Assembly: GCA_008360975.2 (NCBI GenBank)
Contig: CM039211.1
Location: 65,004,565 to 65,068,564 of the forward strand
Length of the DNA stretch: 64,000 nt
Source of the DNA: Lichenostomus cassidix
Lineage: Eukaryota; Chordata; Aves; Passeriformes; Meliphagidae
Direction: 5' to 3'
The first letter of the stretch is position 1. Each line of letters opens with the position of its first letter. The notes beneath the pieces are model-generated. The model saw only the letters and a list, made by a program, of their open reading frames with translations, was not told where the DNA came from and did no database searches. Below, in pieces: positions 14,501 through 28,400 of the stretch. The position numbers and the translations under genes were made by a program.

Positions 14501-16095
14501 TTAGTTGTGGTATTCATTTGAACATCAGTCTTCCTAATTAAATATAAGTGATTTGAATGCCAGTGTTGTCTGTGGGGGACATCAAAGCTTTGGTAAGAAG
14601 TGGAGTGAAAATATCAGCTCTTGTCCCTGGACAGAAACACACACCCATTATGTTACTTCCAGCCACTGCCAGGCTGGTCTGGATTACTTTGAGTAGTTGT
14701 GAGTACTTTCCTCACTCCTTTGCTTCAGGGGTTATCATAGCTGCTCTTCCTGTTTTGCCATTAAGTCACCTCTGTGCAGGATTAAGTTTGAAGGGTTTTA
14801 TTTAAGGCAAAACAGCTTTTAAGAAAGGGAAAGGGAAAATTAGCCTACAAGTAGCAGGGAGGGAAAAAAACTTGGTGGCAGACTCCTGTGTAGTTCCTCC
14901 TCTCAAGCCTAAGTGCTGTGCTGTTTTCTCTTAGGATTCTGTGGTTCAACTCCACACCTAGTTTCTCATCTCATCTAAAAGCTGTAGGTTCAGCAACCGC
15001 TCAGTATTAGTGAAGAGTTCATTGCAGCTGCAGCAGAGGCTTATTTGATGCTCTGGGAAATTCCTGCTTCCTTCACTAGTGAGAAATGCAATATAGTTTT
15101 GGATCCTAAATTAGTGTGAAAGGGCACATGCAAACCTGCTACGTACAAATTCCAGCTTGTTTGTACTCTTAGTTGGTTACACCCTTGGCTCAGAACCCAA
15201 ATATTTCAAGAATTTGGGTTGAGGTATGTCCTTTCCTAAAAGAGGCATGAAGTTAGATTCTCCTTTTGCATCAATGGGTGCAGTTTCTGTAAGGTCACAG
15301 AGGGTTTGTTTGAAGCAGAAATGTTAATTCCTCCAAGGCATGTCCAGAGACTTTGGGAGGGGAGGTGATGCTTTGCTCTAGTAGGAGAACCTGGGGGCTG
15401 CTCCTTGCACAGCTGAGATGATTTGATCCCTAGTTTTGGTTAGAATGTGCTTGTTATGAAGGAAACCCACCTAGTTTCCATGTCCCTTTAAAGCAGCTGG
15501 GATGCCTTGTAGTGCCATGCTTTGCTGTATTGGGGCAATAGGTGCTGTGCCTTTTTACCCTAGTGGCTGACTTTTTGTTTCCCCTGAGGCCTTCAAAGCA
15601 TGTATGAATGCTGAAGCAGAAGATTAGTTTTAGTAAGGAGGCTCATTTCAGATGCAGATGCACAAATGGGCTGCTGCACAAATGAAGCCTGCCTGGTTTT
15701 AAATTTTTTTTAGAAAATATTTATTTATTTTAATACTCTGCTGGAAACACTCTCTGCTTTGTTTTGCTTACTCCTCATTTCCATGTTACTGCACTGCAGA
15801 TATGGAGGTCAGAGTCGTAGGAATGGGTGGCATTTGCCAGCTGTCCTGTTATGCTGTGGTGGGATGAGCCTGGGTGGCTGCTAGGGCTGTTACTGATTCA
15901 TGGTGTTGTCTTCCAATACTGAGGAAAGAGTGTTTGCCAATGCCTTGAGTTATCCTAACACGTCCACACACCAGGTAATCAGCTGGCTGAGACGGTGCAC
16001 GAACATCATGGGGCTCAGTATGTTGGGATGCTGGTGTGGGATGTGGGTGGTGCAGGTCAGTGGTCAGTGATCCTCACACATCCCTTGCCTTGCAG

Positions 16096-16498
16096 TTACC
16101 TGGCCGAGCAGTGCTGGAATGGCGGCTTCGTCTACCTGATCATGTTGCGCCGCATCAAGCGCAAAGCCCCTCTGCCTCCCTCCAACGGCAACAACAGCAA
16201 CAGCTGCGACCCCAAAGCCAAGCCCAGCCCCGAGCCCGGAGACAGAGCCGCTCAAAATGGGAAAAGGACCAGGAAGTTTGGGGTCATCACCAGGACACCG
16301 GGCAGCAAGGACAGCAAGGAGAAGCTGGGCTCGGAGCACGGGAACGGGCACTGCACCCCGATGGAGGTGGAGGTTGCTCAGCCAGAGACCTCTGAAGCAG
16401 AAAGCAATGGGGAAGAGCAGCACCAGGGCACCGGGGGACCGTACCGGGGCCGGCTGTCAGATGGTGGCATGCCAGACATTGGGGACCAGGCTGCCCAG
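16096..16498 (+). CDS. PDZD2: PDZD2 exon: end of PDZ1 and PDZ1-PDZ2 linker
   Basis: The exon is 403 bp, with acceptor ttgccttgcag, donor gtatgt, entry phase 2 and exit phase 0. It encodes residues 1-134. Residues 1-20 ([10 protein letters not shown] then [10 protein letters not shown]) are the alpha-B helix and last strand of PDZ1, almost identical to what I recall of the mammalian protein. Next comes a basic Pro-containing patch ([10 protein letters not shown]), a basic KRTRKFGVI block also seen in mammals, and a poorly conserved Glu/Gly/Ser-rich linker ending in GDQAAQ. The linker is shorter than the human one as I recall it and is probably disordered. The exon is GC-rich and carries most of the local CpGs. 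The rest of PDZ1 must lie in exons upstream of base 1. Confidence 0.95.
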
Positions 16499-19400
16499 GT
16501 ATGTTTGCTTTGGTTCTTCTAGAGAAGAAAGCAGCAGGTGTGCAAGCAAATTAAGTTGATTTTTCAAGCAATTCCCTGATTTCAGTGCTCTAGCATTGGG
16601 CTGAGCCTGTTGGTGACAAGACAAGCTGTCAGGGCACCCGGCTGTGGGATGGGGTCTAAAACAGGGAGAGGGGGCGGGAGGATTTGAGAGCTGAATAGTA
16701 ATTGTTGGAAACCTCTGTCATACTCCATCTCTGATGGAGGGGAACGTCCTTCCATCTCTTGACCTGTCAGGGTTGGCCTCAGAATTTTTTGTTGAGACAA
16801 CTGATGACCCTACAACACTGGAGCAGGAGGTGTCAGTAGAAGATGGTAATTTTGTCCCTTGGGGCTTCATTTTTAGCTCTGCCTGGACTTGATGTCACCT
16901 TACAGCTCATGTTAACATTGGGATTGAAGCTTCCCCTTTTAATGCACCAGACCACATTGCATGTATTTGTGTTACAAAACTCATTTGGCCAGTGTCTGGG
17001 AACCACATGGAAGTAATTGTGGATTTTGCTCGGAGTTGATGAGATGGACAATTTGTTAATGTTTGGGACGACAGTGGGATCGGGGCTTTCATTGCTTTTC
17101 TCTTCATCCTAATGGAGATCTTGGGGTTTTTTGCCTGTCTAGAATTGCAGCGTTGCTGGATGGAGGAAAATAACTCAAGCCTTGATCAGGTTTCAGTATG
17201 CATCTATCACCAGAAGCAGTGTCTGCCAATCTTTCCAGAGGCACTGATAGTATAAACAGATGAAGGCTGCTTTGTTGGGCTTGGGGCTGGCTGCGGCAGC
17301 TGGTTTTGGTTTTAAGACTTCAAAGCTGGTAACGAAGCGCTCTGAGTGGACATCTCATCACTAAATTCTGTTGAGAAAAACATGGGTTTAAACGTGCCCT
17401 CTGAATTAGTGCTCCTCAGCACTACTCCAGGGTAGTGGTGATCATGGTTGAGAAGTTACAGTAATTTAATTTAAAGTACATTGTAGGAGCTAAAAGCAAT
17501 TTAAAAAACCCTCTGTTTTGGTTTTTCAAGAAGCGTAATTGCAAAAACTTGCTCTTTGTATCAGTGGAACACATTGGATTTTATGGTGCAACAGAAAGGG
17601 TAGGGTGTTTGTGTACTGTTCTTGCAAGCCTCATTATTGTAGTTGTTCTGAAAGAAAGCATTAGAAGCTTAAAAATAAAGAAATAAATAATTTGATTTTT
17701 TGAAAGCCCTGGTCCATATAAAAACTTCTTGAATCTGAAGATGTCTAATTAAACACATGTTATAAATGAAGTTGATCAGACTTTTTTTTAAGTGGAAAGC
17801 CAAAACTATACATATATAAAAAAAGAAACTCTTGATCCAGAGCCATCTCATGCTAGTGCTACCTTGATGTTTTGAATCATTTTGATCTGAGGAGTAAATT
17901 GTTAAATTCAGAACATATATGTATAAAAGTGACCAGTAAATACATTTTTAATGCAAAGCACATACAAGATGGCTTTGTAAAATGTAAAAACATAGCTGAG
18001 GCCCTGGAAAAATACAAGAGCTATAATCTATTTGGTTGTGGTGTAGTGTCATTTAGTAAAATTGCTTCTCTCTCTTTTTTTTTTTTTTAATTTCCTCCCC
18101 CCCTTAATATTTTGCTTAGAAATATGACCTCCATCTGTGTCAGTACTAATTACATTTTCTTGACATTTGAATGAGGAGAAATGTGAATAGCTGGAGCCTG
18201 AATAGCATGCCTAGCTCATCCTTTGCTTTTTAAAGATCGGGGGGCCTTACAGAAGCCTATCGCTTACAGCATCTGTGGGGTAGCTGCTATCAGAGTAATG
18301 AGTGGCTTAATTCAGTTTCTTAATAAGTATTGAATAGAAGCGATGAATAAAATTTTCAAAATTATTTGTGTCCTGTTAAAAAAAAAAAAAAGAAAAACGG
18401 TAAGGAATAAACGTACTTGGGAGCCTCAGATCTCACTTCCAGCTCCATTTTCAAAGCGTGACCTGGCACATAGGCATGTGAGATCCAGCAGTGTCAGGAG
18501 CCTTTTGAAAACGGCATCCAGGATGTCCTGTCAGAAGTTGCAGCCTCCTTCCAGGCATCAAAGTGTGAGCCATACCTCCCATAGCCGCAGGATGAGTTAT
18601 CTCCTCCCGAGCAGGGACAGGGTGCATTGGCAGGGCACCTTCTCCATGGGGAAAGCAGCTCCATCCCCACTGCCTGCCCTATGCTTGCCTTCTCCTCCAT
18701 ATGTTGCCTAATGAAATATCCAGGGCTGTCAGCCCTTGGGGAGCACTATATCTGCTTTTAGGGGGGAGAGCCAGCCTGTGGCAGACTAGAGGCTGGCTGC
18801 AGGTGGGAGGAAAGGCTCTGAGAAGCTGCTCGGCGACCAGCATGGATGTGGGAGGATCTTGTTGGTCCTCCCCACTGCTCTTTTCCCACCCCAGGAGGCA
18901 GATTGGAGCTTTACTGAAACTGAATTATGGAGTCCAGGAAAAGACCTTTTTTTAATCTCTCTGTAGAAAGTTAGTTTGAAGTTGTAACCAAAATAGGGTA
19001 TAGGAGGTTAGGTTAATCTGTGTGTCTTCAGCCACTGCTGTGCTGATCCTAGTGGCAAGCTTATGGCCAGTGCCTAGGGGATGTTGTGCTGGGAGGGCTT
19101 TTGAGGCATCCACATGTCATTTCAGTGCCTTTTGCTTTCAGGGTGCTTTTCCCACAAGCATGGGGCTGTTCTGCCATTTTCTCTCCCATTTTCTCTGTGC
19201 ATGCTGCTCGTAACAGCAATGCTGGATCATGAAATGACGGTCGAGATGAATATTGTTTGTCAAGTGAACCTGCCAGGAGATTCCTGTGTTTCTGGTTTGT
19301 GTGCATGTGCCAGTCCCCTTCTTCAGGCTTGCTTTCATCTCTCAGATCTTGATCTGTCTCTCCCTGCACTTGGCATTGCTATCACTATGTATAAACAAAT

Positions 19401-22400
19401 CTGCTAGACTGTCTGCTGGTATGTAACCCTCAGTAAATATTGTACCTGTCAATTAGCAGGCAGCATTTAATGTTTACAGGTGGTTAAGTTGTGCTGCAAT
19501 ATTTTTAGGCTGAACCTCAATGCCTTTTAAAAATGTGAGGATTCAAAGCAGCAAAGCTGTATCTGCAAGACAGGAAGATCTCTAAGATCTGGAAAACAGT
19601 CCTGGCCTTGGAGAGGACCCAGGCTGGCAGCAGTGGGAGTCAAGGGCAGTGATTTAAGATTAGGCAGTGTCTGAGCTGGAGTAATGATCCATCACATCCT
19701 GGGAAGATTGGAGAGCTTAAACAGATACCAAAGTTTACTTCTTTTATTCAGTGGACTGAGACAGGGTGTCATTTTGCAGGCAGGTAATAATACAAGCACA
19801 GATGGAAGAGGAGTATAGGAAGGTGTTGCTGGAATCCACTAAAAATGATAAAGAAAAGGGCACTGTGAGATTTCCTTACAATATACCAGTCCTGTGGTTT
19901 CACTGTGTTGATTGGTAGGACAGAATCCCTCAATTTTGTTCTCAGTTTCTGTCATGGTGTTTTTGGAAGATCTGTGGACCGCTACTGTAGCTGTTCAGCC
20001 CCGAAGGAGTTCCCAGAGATGGCCAGATACAGCTGGCATGGGCAGGGATCAGAAGCAGGACTGAGGTTTGCAAAGACCAGATTAGGAGTGTGAGGAGTGG
20101 GAGTCTCGTTGTCAACGGGGACTTAAACTGATCCAGGTCTGGCTGGCATGATGAGAGGCTTTCATTGATGAAGCCAGAGGAAGCTTGGCCAAAGATGAGT
20201 TGTACCAGAACAGAGTGGCCACCTTGGCATCCTCCAGCCCCCGCAGGATGCTCTGAAAGCCCCAACTGTTAAAAGCAAAACCAAGACACCCCTAGAATGC
20301 CCTTGAATCCTTTTGCTCCTTTGTAAGCATCCAAATTATTAAGGGCTTGAAATCCAGATCAAAATTTATCAGTGACTGGTGGAAACTGTGTCAAGGACAT
20401 TGGGCAGAGCAAAAGTGCTTTAATAGTGATGGGAGGCAGGTTAGAGGGACTGGGGCTGTGCATTTCAGTATTTCTCCAGTGGTGGAGATTGGTGACATGG
20501 GAGGAGTTCAGGGTGGTGGTGGCACTGTGGTGTGGGGCTGTGGTGGGATGCCTTTCCAGGATGGAAACAGATCAGCACCTGGTGGTCCTGCAAACTGTGT
20601 CTGATGCTGTTTTGAAGTCAGCATACCCTCTATTAACACAAGGAGAGAAAGGGAAAGGCAGGGGAATGCTAATGCCTTGCCTTCTGGAGGTTTTTGGGGA
20701 AGTTAGGGTTATAGCACTGCTTCAGGATCTTGGCTCCCTGCTGTTAACCCTGTTACTCTGGTCGCAGCCACCAGAGCAGTGTGCCTGCCTAGCCAGCTTT
20801 GCTCTTACAGCCCAGCTGATCCCAGCTTGCATGGACCTCAACCCTGTCCCAACGTGTGAGCCTGTACAAAACACAGACGTGTGTGTATGTAGAGAACCAG
20901 CCAGAACTTGCTTTTATACTGCTCCAGCTGCATGGAGCATACATTTTATCAGCAGCTTTCTTCATTCTTTGCGCCCATTATTGCTTTCTTACTGACATGG
21001 CTCATCTCGGGTGGGGATGAATGCATTTGAATTGCATTTTACTTTGCAGTTAGGGAAGGCTGACAGCCTTTCTATAGCAGTACTTGCCAATTAGTGTTGG
21101 TAAATGCCAGCATTACCTTGACTTTTGGTTAGTGGAAAATGTTTCTTATCTTGCCAAGCAGAAGAGGAAGGCTAATAGCACATTACAGGAATGAAAACAT
21201 GAGGCTTGAGATAATGTAATGGCTTTAAGCATTTTACTATTTTGTTAAACTTGATGGGAAAAAAAAAATTCACCCTTTTGCTGTACCAAAATGAAAAGCT
21301 TGCTATAAGCAAGGTAGTCCAGTGAAGCTACTGAAGCTAAGTTGCTTTACATCAATTTTTTTTGGCAACCTAAGCAGTAATTACCATTTCAACAAGGCAT
21401 TTATGGGATTCTTATGATGCATGGTTTAGACATAAATAACACTGGTTTTAGGTGTTAATGTAGATACTTTTAGTCATGTAAAGGCCTTCCTCACAATCTG
21501 ATTCAGTTCTTAAAGTCTTTTTATCTGTTGTATTTTCTTCCAACTTTCATTAACATGGATCCTGGGGCTATCTGCTGTCTTGAAGTTTTAATGTGCACTG
21601 TGATAAGCATGTCTTCCCTTTTTGTTGTCTGTTTTGGGTGGTAAACTCTCTTAGGGACAAGGGCTGTCCTTTAATTGTAGATGTACAGTACTGACAAAAC
21701 TTGGCCTTGTTTTTGCTTGGGGTTTTAGGAAGTGCTTTGAAGTAACTAGCAGTGGAATTACAGTTAATATTTTTCGCTGCCAGTTATATTCCACCTTGCC
21801 ATAAAACAGCAATTGTCACAGTTTTCTGGGGTTAAGTCACTTACTGCCAGATTTTTTCAACTGACTTAAGGTTCTGCCTGCCTTTGCTGTGATTTAAGTG
21901 ATAGCTGCAGCTGTGGTGCTGTAGATTTTGAGTAGCAGCCTGTCCTTTTATCTTGTTTTTGCACTGACTTTTCCAAGGATGTAGAGATAGTCTGGAAATG
22001 GATAAGTTACAATGTGTTGGTTTTGCTGTGTCACCTTGAAACGAGGTCCTCACTCTTGGAAATGAGCTACCCCAAAAGGCAGCACAGGAATGTTCGAGGT
22101 TATGTTGCAGGAGGTCTCAGCCACACTCAGCTATCACAAACTATAGGTGAGAACACCACTATGAAAGCATTTCCCACCTACACAGAAAGTAAGTTGGTGT
22201 TTGGCTTTTTTTTTTTTTTTAATATTTTGTGTGCCATATTAAAGATACAGCAAACCCACAAGTGAAATGCAAATGACTACCTTTAGCTGAAATGTCAGTT
22301 CACACCGTTTTATGTTTTAATCATTAAGTGTGAGTAGTTGAAACCAAGTGGACATGCCTAAAAATAGAGTATGCTCTTTGCTTAGGTGCTGTAATGTTTC

Positions 22401-25400
22401 AGGCATTCATTGGAATTGTAAAGCTACATACACTTAATTTTTGAGGCAGAGTGCTGAAAGCACTGAGCAAATCCACAAGATTCCTGTTGGGGACAGATGT
22501 AACACCAGTCCTTATGAAAGACCCCAATTTAGCTGACACTGGAGTATGGTGACCTACTCTAGGCTGGGCTTTAATCTACTGCAGGCTGCAGCAGTGTTTT
22601 CTGAGAACCTTCACACTAACAACCAGCCATTCACAATAGCCCAGTGAGAGAATGAGACTGGGTGAGGTACTCAGTATACTGAGTGCAAACACCTATAACC
22701 CTTAAAAGCCTGGGCTCCTCAGGGGCAATTGCCAGGCAGAAACCCCTCAGAGTCAGAGGCAGTTGGGAAAATCCTTCATCTGATCTCACAATAAGGATTC
22801 AGTTGATGGCAAGAGTGGAGCAGCTCAGAGAGGTGCAGTCCAGATGGTGATGGCTCAGGATGACAAATGACTCCAGCAGATTTTTGTAAGGGGTGATGGT
22901 ATAGTTCAGGTGCTTGCACTGGCTGATAAAATGTTTAAAGCCCTTGCCAAGGAAATGATGTCAACAAGCAGTCTGTCTCAGGAGATGGATCCCTGGGCGA
23001 CAGTCTTGCTTTAAGTCGTGGAATTTTCATCCACTCTGCTGTGCTCCCTGTTTTGTCTGTTTTAATTATGTGTTTGTCTTTGGGGGAGGGTATGTTTTTG
23101 CTTTTTACTGTTCCCCAGGCTTCATCCCCTAGGACACTTCTCTTTTCATGGGGAAAGTACTCACATTTCAGTGAAAAGATGCCAAGTGTCTGGCGGCTGT
23201 TTGTCCAAACAAGGGGACTTGTGAGATCAGGAACCAACACTTGAACACAATCACAGTTGTGTCTGTGCTCCTGGCTCCTACTTTGAGGACACGGAGAGTT
23301 CATATAGTCAATGCTGTGTGATTCCTGTTGGGTGTGGGGATTTCCCCCCCTTTTAAGTAGTGTAAGAGACACACACTGTATGGCTTGCATCATCCAGAGG
23401 TAGAAGCCAAAGGCTTCCAGTGGTTCAGTGTTAAGACACTTTCACAGGCAGCAAGGATGGACAAAAACTCCTGTCTTGGAATATTTTTTTAATAAAGAAA
23501 TTTAGGATTTTTTTTTTCTCCCCTGCTTTTGATTTATCTTGGAGTTGTTTAGCTTGCTTGTGCAACAATGAAAACAAAGCCCAGGGTAGTAGATGAAAGC
23601 AGGACTCCTGCTGTCAGATCAGCTTTAAAAATAACCTGGCTAAGATCAGACAAAAAATACACTCATTATCCACTAATGAAATGATTGCTTTGTTAAGAAT
23701 CTGCAAAAATCAGATTTTGGCATGATTTTCTGGTTCTGAGTCATTCACATTAATATCTGTGATGTGAAGAGTGATGGCTTTTGACTGTATCTTGAGACTG
23801 ATGTGTTCAAGCTGCTGTTCACCTGGTGTGTGATGGTGCAAATTAATTCCCCAGCTACCTATCTGTCTGTCTCACATGCCTGCTGGGGAATGGGGATAGT
23901 GGGAGGAGGCATGATGTGATCCAAGGTGGGGCAGGGAGCTGGGGAGTAGTGCTTTTTATTTACCCCACATTGGTGAAGGATGCTGGGCAGTGGTATGTGG
24001 TGCTATGGCCATCCCAGTGTTCTCTCTGTTCATAAGAAAATGTTGCACTACAGGTCTGAATGTCATGCATTTTTGTTTGGGGCATTTTGTGCAGGTTTTC
24101 AGATCAGCACGCTGGTTGCCAGCTGCTGTGAAGCTTATTGAAGTAAATTTTTATAATGCATAGAACTTGGAACTTTCTCTTAAGTGTCGCATTTCCAGAA
24201 CAGCTTCCTGGCTGGTAAGGAAGATTTTGCAGTTTGCTTATGCTGCTCCTAATGGGAAGCCCTGTGAAGGTTGTAAATGGGAACTGGTCCCTGTAGACAG
24301 ACAGTAAAAACCCACGTTGAATTGCAGAGGGAGGAAGACATCCCGTGGGCTGCATTCAGGTCGGTGTCAGTCAGTCAGTGTGAGCATACAGACCTCACAT
24401 GGTTATTGGTATTCTTACCAGGGCTTATCTCTGTTTTTGTTTCAAAATTGTTACATATTTACATCAGGTTTGTCTGAATTGCTGCTGTGACAGAAAGTGC
24501 TTTTTCATAGACAACTATTTTACATTTTGCATTTTACTGTCTGGCTTTTTAACTACTTACGGTGTTTCTGTTTTCCATTTGTTTACACCTTGCTCCTGCC
24601 AAGTTGTCTTTTCTTAAAGATTTCAAAGCAATATTTTCTTCTCTTGTATATACAGATTTGCGGCTTTTTGAACACGGCACAGCCAAAATAAGTCAAACCC
24701 CTTTAAAATCCCCAGCAATTAGCTAGTGAAGGAGAAGTGGGGGGAAAGAATGACTCCAATGTCTTTCACTCATTTATTTATTTATTTTCCTCGACACTCG
24801 GAGAAAAAACGTTCCTTTTTGTTTTATTAATGATGTGCTTATGAAATGGAGCGTTTGATGGTGTGCACTCGGAGCAGGCGGAAGGCGAGCTTCCCCATGT
24901 TGCGCTGGCAGTGCACTCCCTTTCTGATCTGCAGCACTCTTAGTTTATTCCAGATGTAGGCTTGCTCTCAGCAGAGGCTGCCTGATGTACAATGGCTTCA
25001 TGGTGGAGAAAAATGGCCTGTGGGGACCCACTGAGCGCTGCCAGTTGTATTCTCTAGTCTCACTTGCGGTCTGTTGCATACGATGACCCTTCCCCCTTGG
25101 GCCCCCCGCTTTGCAATTAATCCAAGTAGAATATTCATACTGTCTTTTAAAATATTTTAATTATTGGTAACCTAGGCGCTTTGAAGTTGATCAGATTCAA
25201 GTTGAAAAATCTGGTCCAAAGGGCTGCCTGCCTGAAAGAGCCAAGCTGGGAGGAAAGTTGAATCACTAAGCGTGATGTAACTGCAGAGAACAGAAACTAG
25301 CCATTAGTCCAGCTGCAGCCTGACTTGACCATTTGTGTTTCTGTTTGCTGTGTGAGGGAAGTAAAAAAATGCAAGTCTGGAAGGGATTTCAAGAGATGAC

Positions 25401-28400
25401 CCAATCTCATCTTCTCCTCTGAGACTGGCTGACAAATGTTGGTTCGTCATGTCTATGAAATCCTTTGTTGGGAGGAATCCATGCAGGCAGGGCTGCTGCT
25501 GCCTGGGATTACAAGCAAAGTCCATGGGGTGGGTCTGGGCAAAGTTAAGGTTGGTTCAAGTCTCTAACAATAAATTTTTGCTTCTTATTCCTTTGAAACT
25601 CTCAAAGCAAGCATGGGTGTCTTTCTGAGTGCCCGTCTTGGCAAAATCTCAGGTGAATTGCATGACATTTTTTGGATTGTCATATACAAGTATTCATCCC
25701 ATTTTATGTCGTCAGCCTGTTCTCAAGTGCTGCACATAGTGCTTGTGACCTGCCTTTGGTTGAGGGGTATATTTTATCTCCTAAGGAGTAACCAAGATTG
25801 GATATCACCTGATCCCTGGCTTCAGGGGGAGCTGGTAATGTCTCACTCTCCATCCTTGATGAGGATTTCTGGAGTTTGAGACTGGACTGGCATGAGCACA
25901 TCTGTGATTGTGCTTGAGGTGCTTTTGCACTGAGAGCTGTGAGCGCATGTGTGCAGATTTCTTGTGTCACTGGTGAACAAAGCTGGGGCGAGGTTGTTCT
26001 GAGTTACTTGTAAGTGAAGCTGTGAAAATTATTCTGAGAGGATGGGAAAATTCAGATGTTAATAGAAACATGGAACTGACAGCAGCCGAGCAGCAACCGG
26101 AATCGCGCAGCCGATCAAAGAAGACCGGTCAGCATTTAAACTCGTCCTCTGGGCAGGGATTAAGCAGGCTCCAAGGGCAGTGACATCATACCTGCAAAAT
26201 GCCAAATCTAACTACACTTGGAGTTTCCTTTGGGTATTTTAAGTCTCTGGAGTGGAGTGAATGCACCAGAATCCTAGCTTTCATTTAAAGCCTAAGTGAG
26301 CTTGTAGTCCTTTTGTTCGTGAAGGAAAGCTTGAAAATATGATGCTTCAAGAATTTTTCAAAAATAAACACATTCATTACTACTTCTTTTTTTCTTTTCT
26401 TATTTTTTTAAGCATTTGAGCTTTGTGTAGTTGAACCTGGGAGTCTCCAAAGACTCAACAAAACCATCTTTAAGTAAAATTTAAAGGCATTTAGAAATCC
26501 TTGGAATTGGCACAGAGCTTTACTGTTAAGGCTTTCCAGTGATGGACTCACATAAGATGCACATTCAAAACAGCAGCATTTTTAGCCAGCTGTGATGTAT
26601 CCCATGCTGCTCTGTACAAAGGAGATGGCAGCTTAATGGGGAGGGAAAGGGGGTTCTGCTGTACACCCCCTTTCTCCAGAGGCCTCAAGCAAAGGCTGGC
26701 AGTCTGCTCTTTAATTCATAGCTTTCAAAATCTCGGAGTGACATCCCTCAGAGGTACTTGTGTATTGGTGGGGGGCGTTTGCTTTCAGCGCGTGGTTAAG
26801 TGAAGAGCTATGAATGTTTTATGAAGAAAAGGGAAAGAACAGTGAGGGGTTCTGATTTCCAGTCGACGACGCTAAGTTGTTTATTCCCAGTGAAATGCCT
26901 GCAGCTGACCAAGGACTGAAGGGACAGCCTTTTCTTACACAGGAGTTGGTGACAGGGGCATTTGAAAAGGAGTGAAAGAAATACATGTTTGGGCATGTGC
27001 CAGAGGGTTTTGCTGTTTCTATTGTGGATGTGTTCTTCTGCCCACTTTTGGACTGCGTAGTGCTTTACTTTGCAAGTGCTTTTGATTACTTTGCAAGGAC
27101 TTTTGGTTTTAGTGGGCATTCAAAGGGAAGGAGATGGGTGCTTGCAACACGAGCAGCAGAGTCTTGCCATTTGCTCTTACTAAGGGCTCTGTATATGAAT
27201 ATTTGAGAATGGATCAGTTAAGAATAAATTTGGGATTTTTTTTGTAATGAAATGTGTGATAGTAAGGAGTGCTGAGAAGTGCAAGCCAGGCACTGCACAT
27301 CATGGGCCTTGGGGTAACTTACGTTCCAAGAAGCTTTTGCAAGTCATTAAAGGCAATTTTATGACTGCATTGTTAAACTTTATTGAAAGGTCTGCTTCCA
27401 AGCTGGGTTTAACAACGGGACATTCAAAGCGGCATTTTGTGAGGAGAATGGATGGTCATCCGTTCAGTCTGGGCTTGGTTGGGAGAGGCAGAGACATTGT
27501 ATTTCTCTGTTGTACTGTCTTCATTATGTGTGCAAGGCACTTCATAGCAATAAAACTTCTCTGGAGCATTTTCATGCTGCAGCTCAGTTCTGTTTTTTAA
27601 CTAGATAAATATAGTTGACTCTTGCCCCTGCATTTAACACAGTGTCTCATGTGTCACTCTAATTTATTTTAAAGTATCCTCTGTCCTGACATGTCCTGTT
27701 ACTCAGCAGGAGATTGGGCTTTTATCAAGGTATTGAGGATCCCAGTTAAACCTCCTGGGATGCTGCCCATCTACAAGGCTTTCAAGTTCACAACCCACAG
27801 GTGTATGTTTTCAGGCTCAAACTTTTGGGTAACCTCTTAAGGAACCCAGTTTGTTTTTTCTGTTTCTCCTACCTGTGGTCTAAGCGCTGGGGTTCATTAA
27901 TATTATAGTTGTTGTTACTAATATTCATGTTAACATTCCCATTAATAATGTTAGTATTGATAATTATTCTTGTTATTTCTCACTTTGTTTTTAAGATATT
28001 GTAGATACTGACTTCTTTGTCCCTATATCTGAAATACTCAAAAGTTTCAGTGATCAAGTGAAAAAAAAACCAAAAACATTTTCTTCATTTAATACTCTGA
28101 TAAACAACATTGGCCTAAAATCTGCAGGTTGCTGCCACAACCCTTGGGTTTGCCGATATATTTAGCAGTTCTCCTTCTCAGAAACAAGCAGCAATTTGTG
28201 CATGCTCTTCACAGTTTGCCATGAAATTTTAATCATCTTTGCTACTTGGGTGTTTGGGTACTGTGAGAATGTTACTTGTGTGCATAACACACCCAGTCAG
28301 AAATAGCTGACCTGGTGCCTGGTGACTACAACACATGGCTTAAAAATTGCCTCCAAATTGTGCATTTTGCTGGCTTGCAAGCTTGAAAACTTTCAAGGGT

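Larger units (their letters stand above)
1..16095 (+). other. PDZD2: PDZD2 intron, 3' portion (upstream boundary outside the window)
   Basis: I find no coding exon here. The upstream part of PDZ1 that must precede the exon at 16096 does not appear in any frame. The intron enters the next exon in phase 2 (the exon supplies the third base of a split Ser codon) through the acceptor ending ttgccttgcag. The stretch holds T runs of 17 at 2438-2454 and 2785-2801, an AT-rich simple repeat near 11513-11566 and a CR1 3'-end relic near 7900-7978. Bases 3180-3540 are AT-rich with homeobox-like TAATTA cores and could be conserved non-coding sequence, but nothing specific can be named. The short open frames on both strands have no recognisable family features. 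Confidence 0.85.

Noticed and set aside
1..16095. Search for the missing first half of PDZ1 or an alternative PDZD2 first exon
   Set aside because: No frame shows the PDZ1 strands or a start exon, and there is no CpG island. These must lie upstream of the window.
20372..20995. Longest intronic open frame (207 codons, + strand)
   Set aside because: No recognisable domain, an unordered Trp/Cys/Leu-rich composition, and no promoter or splice logic. It fits chance openness in a moderately GC-rich intron.
22935..23393. Antisense open frame of 152 codons
   Set aside because: Low-complexity polar composition with no motif or supporting signals.
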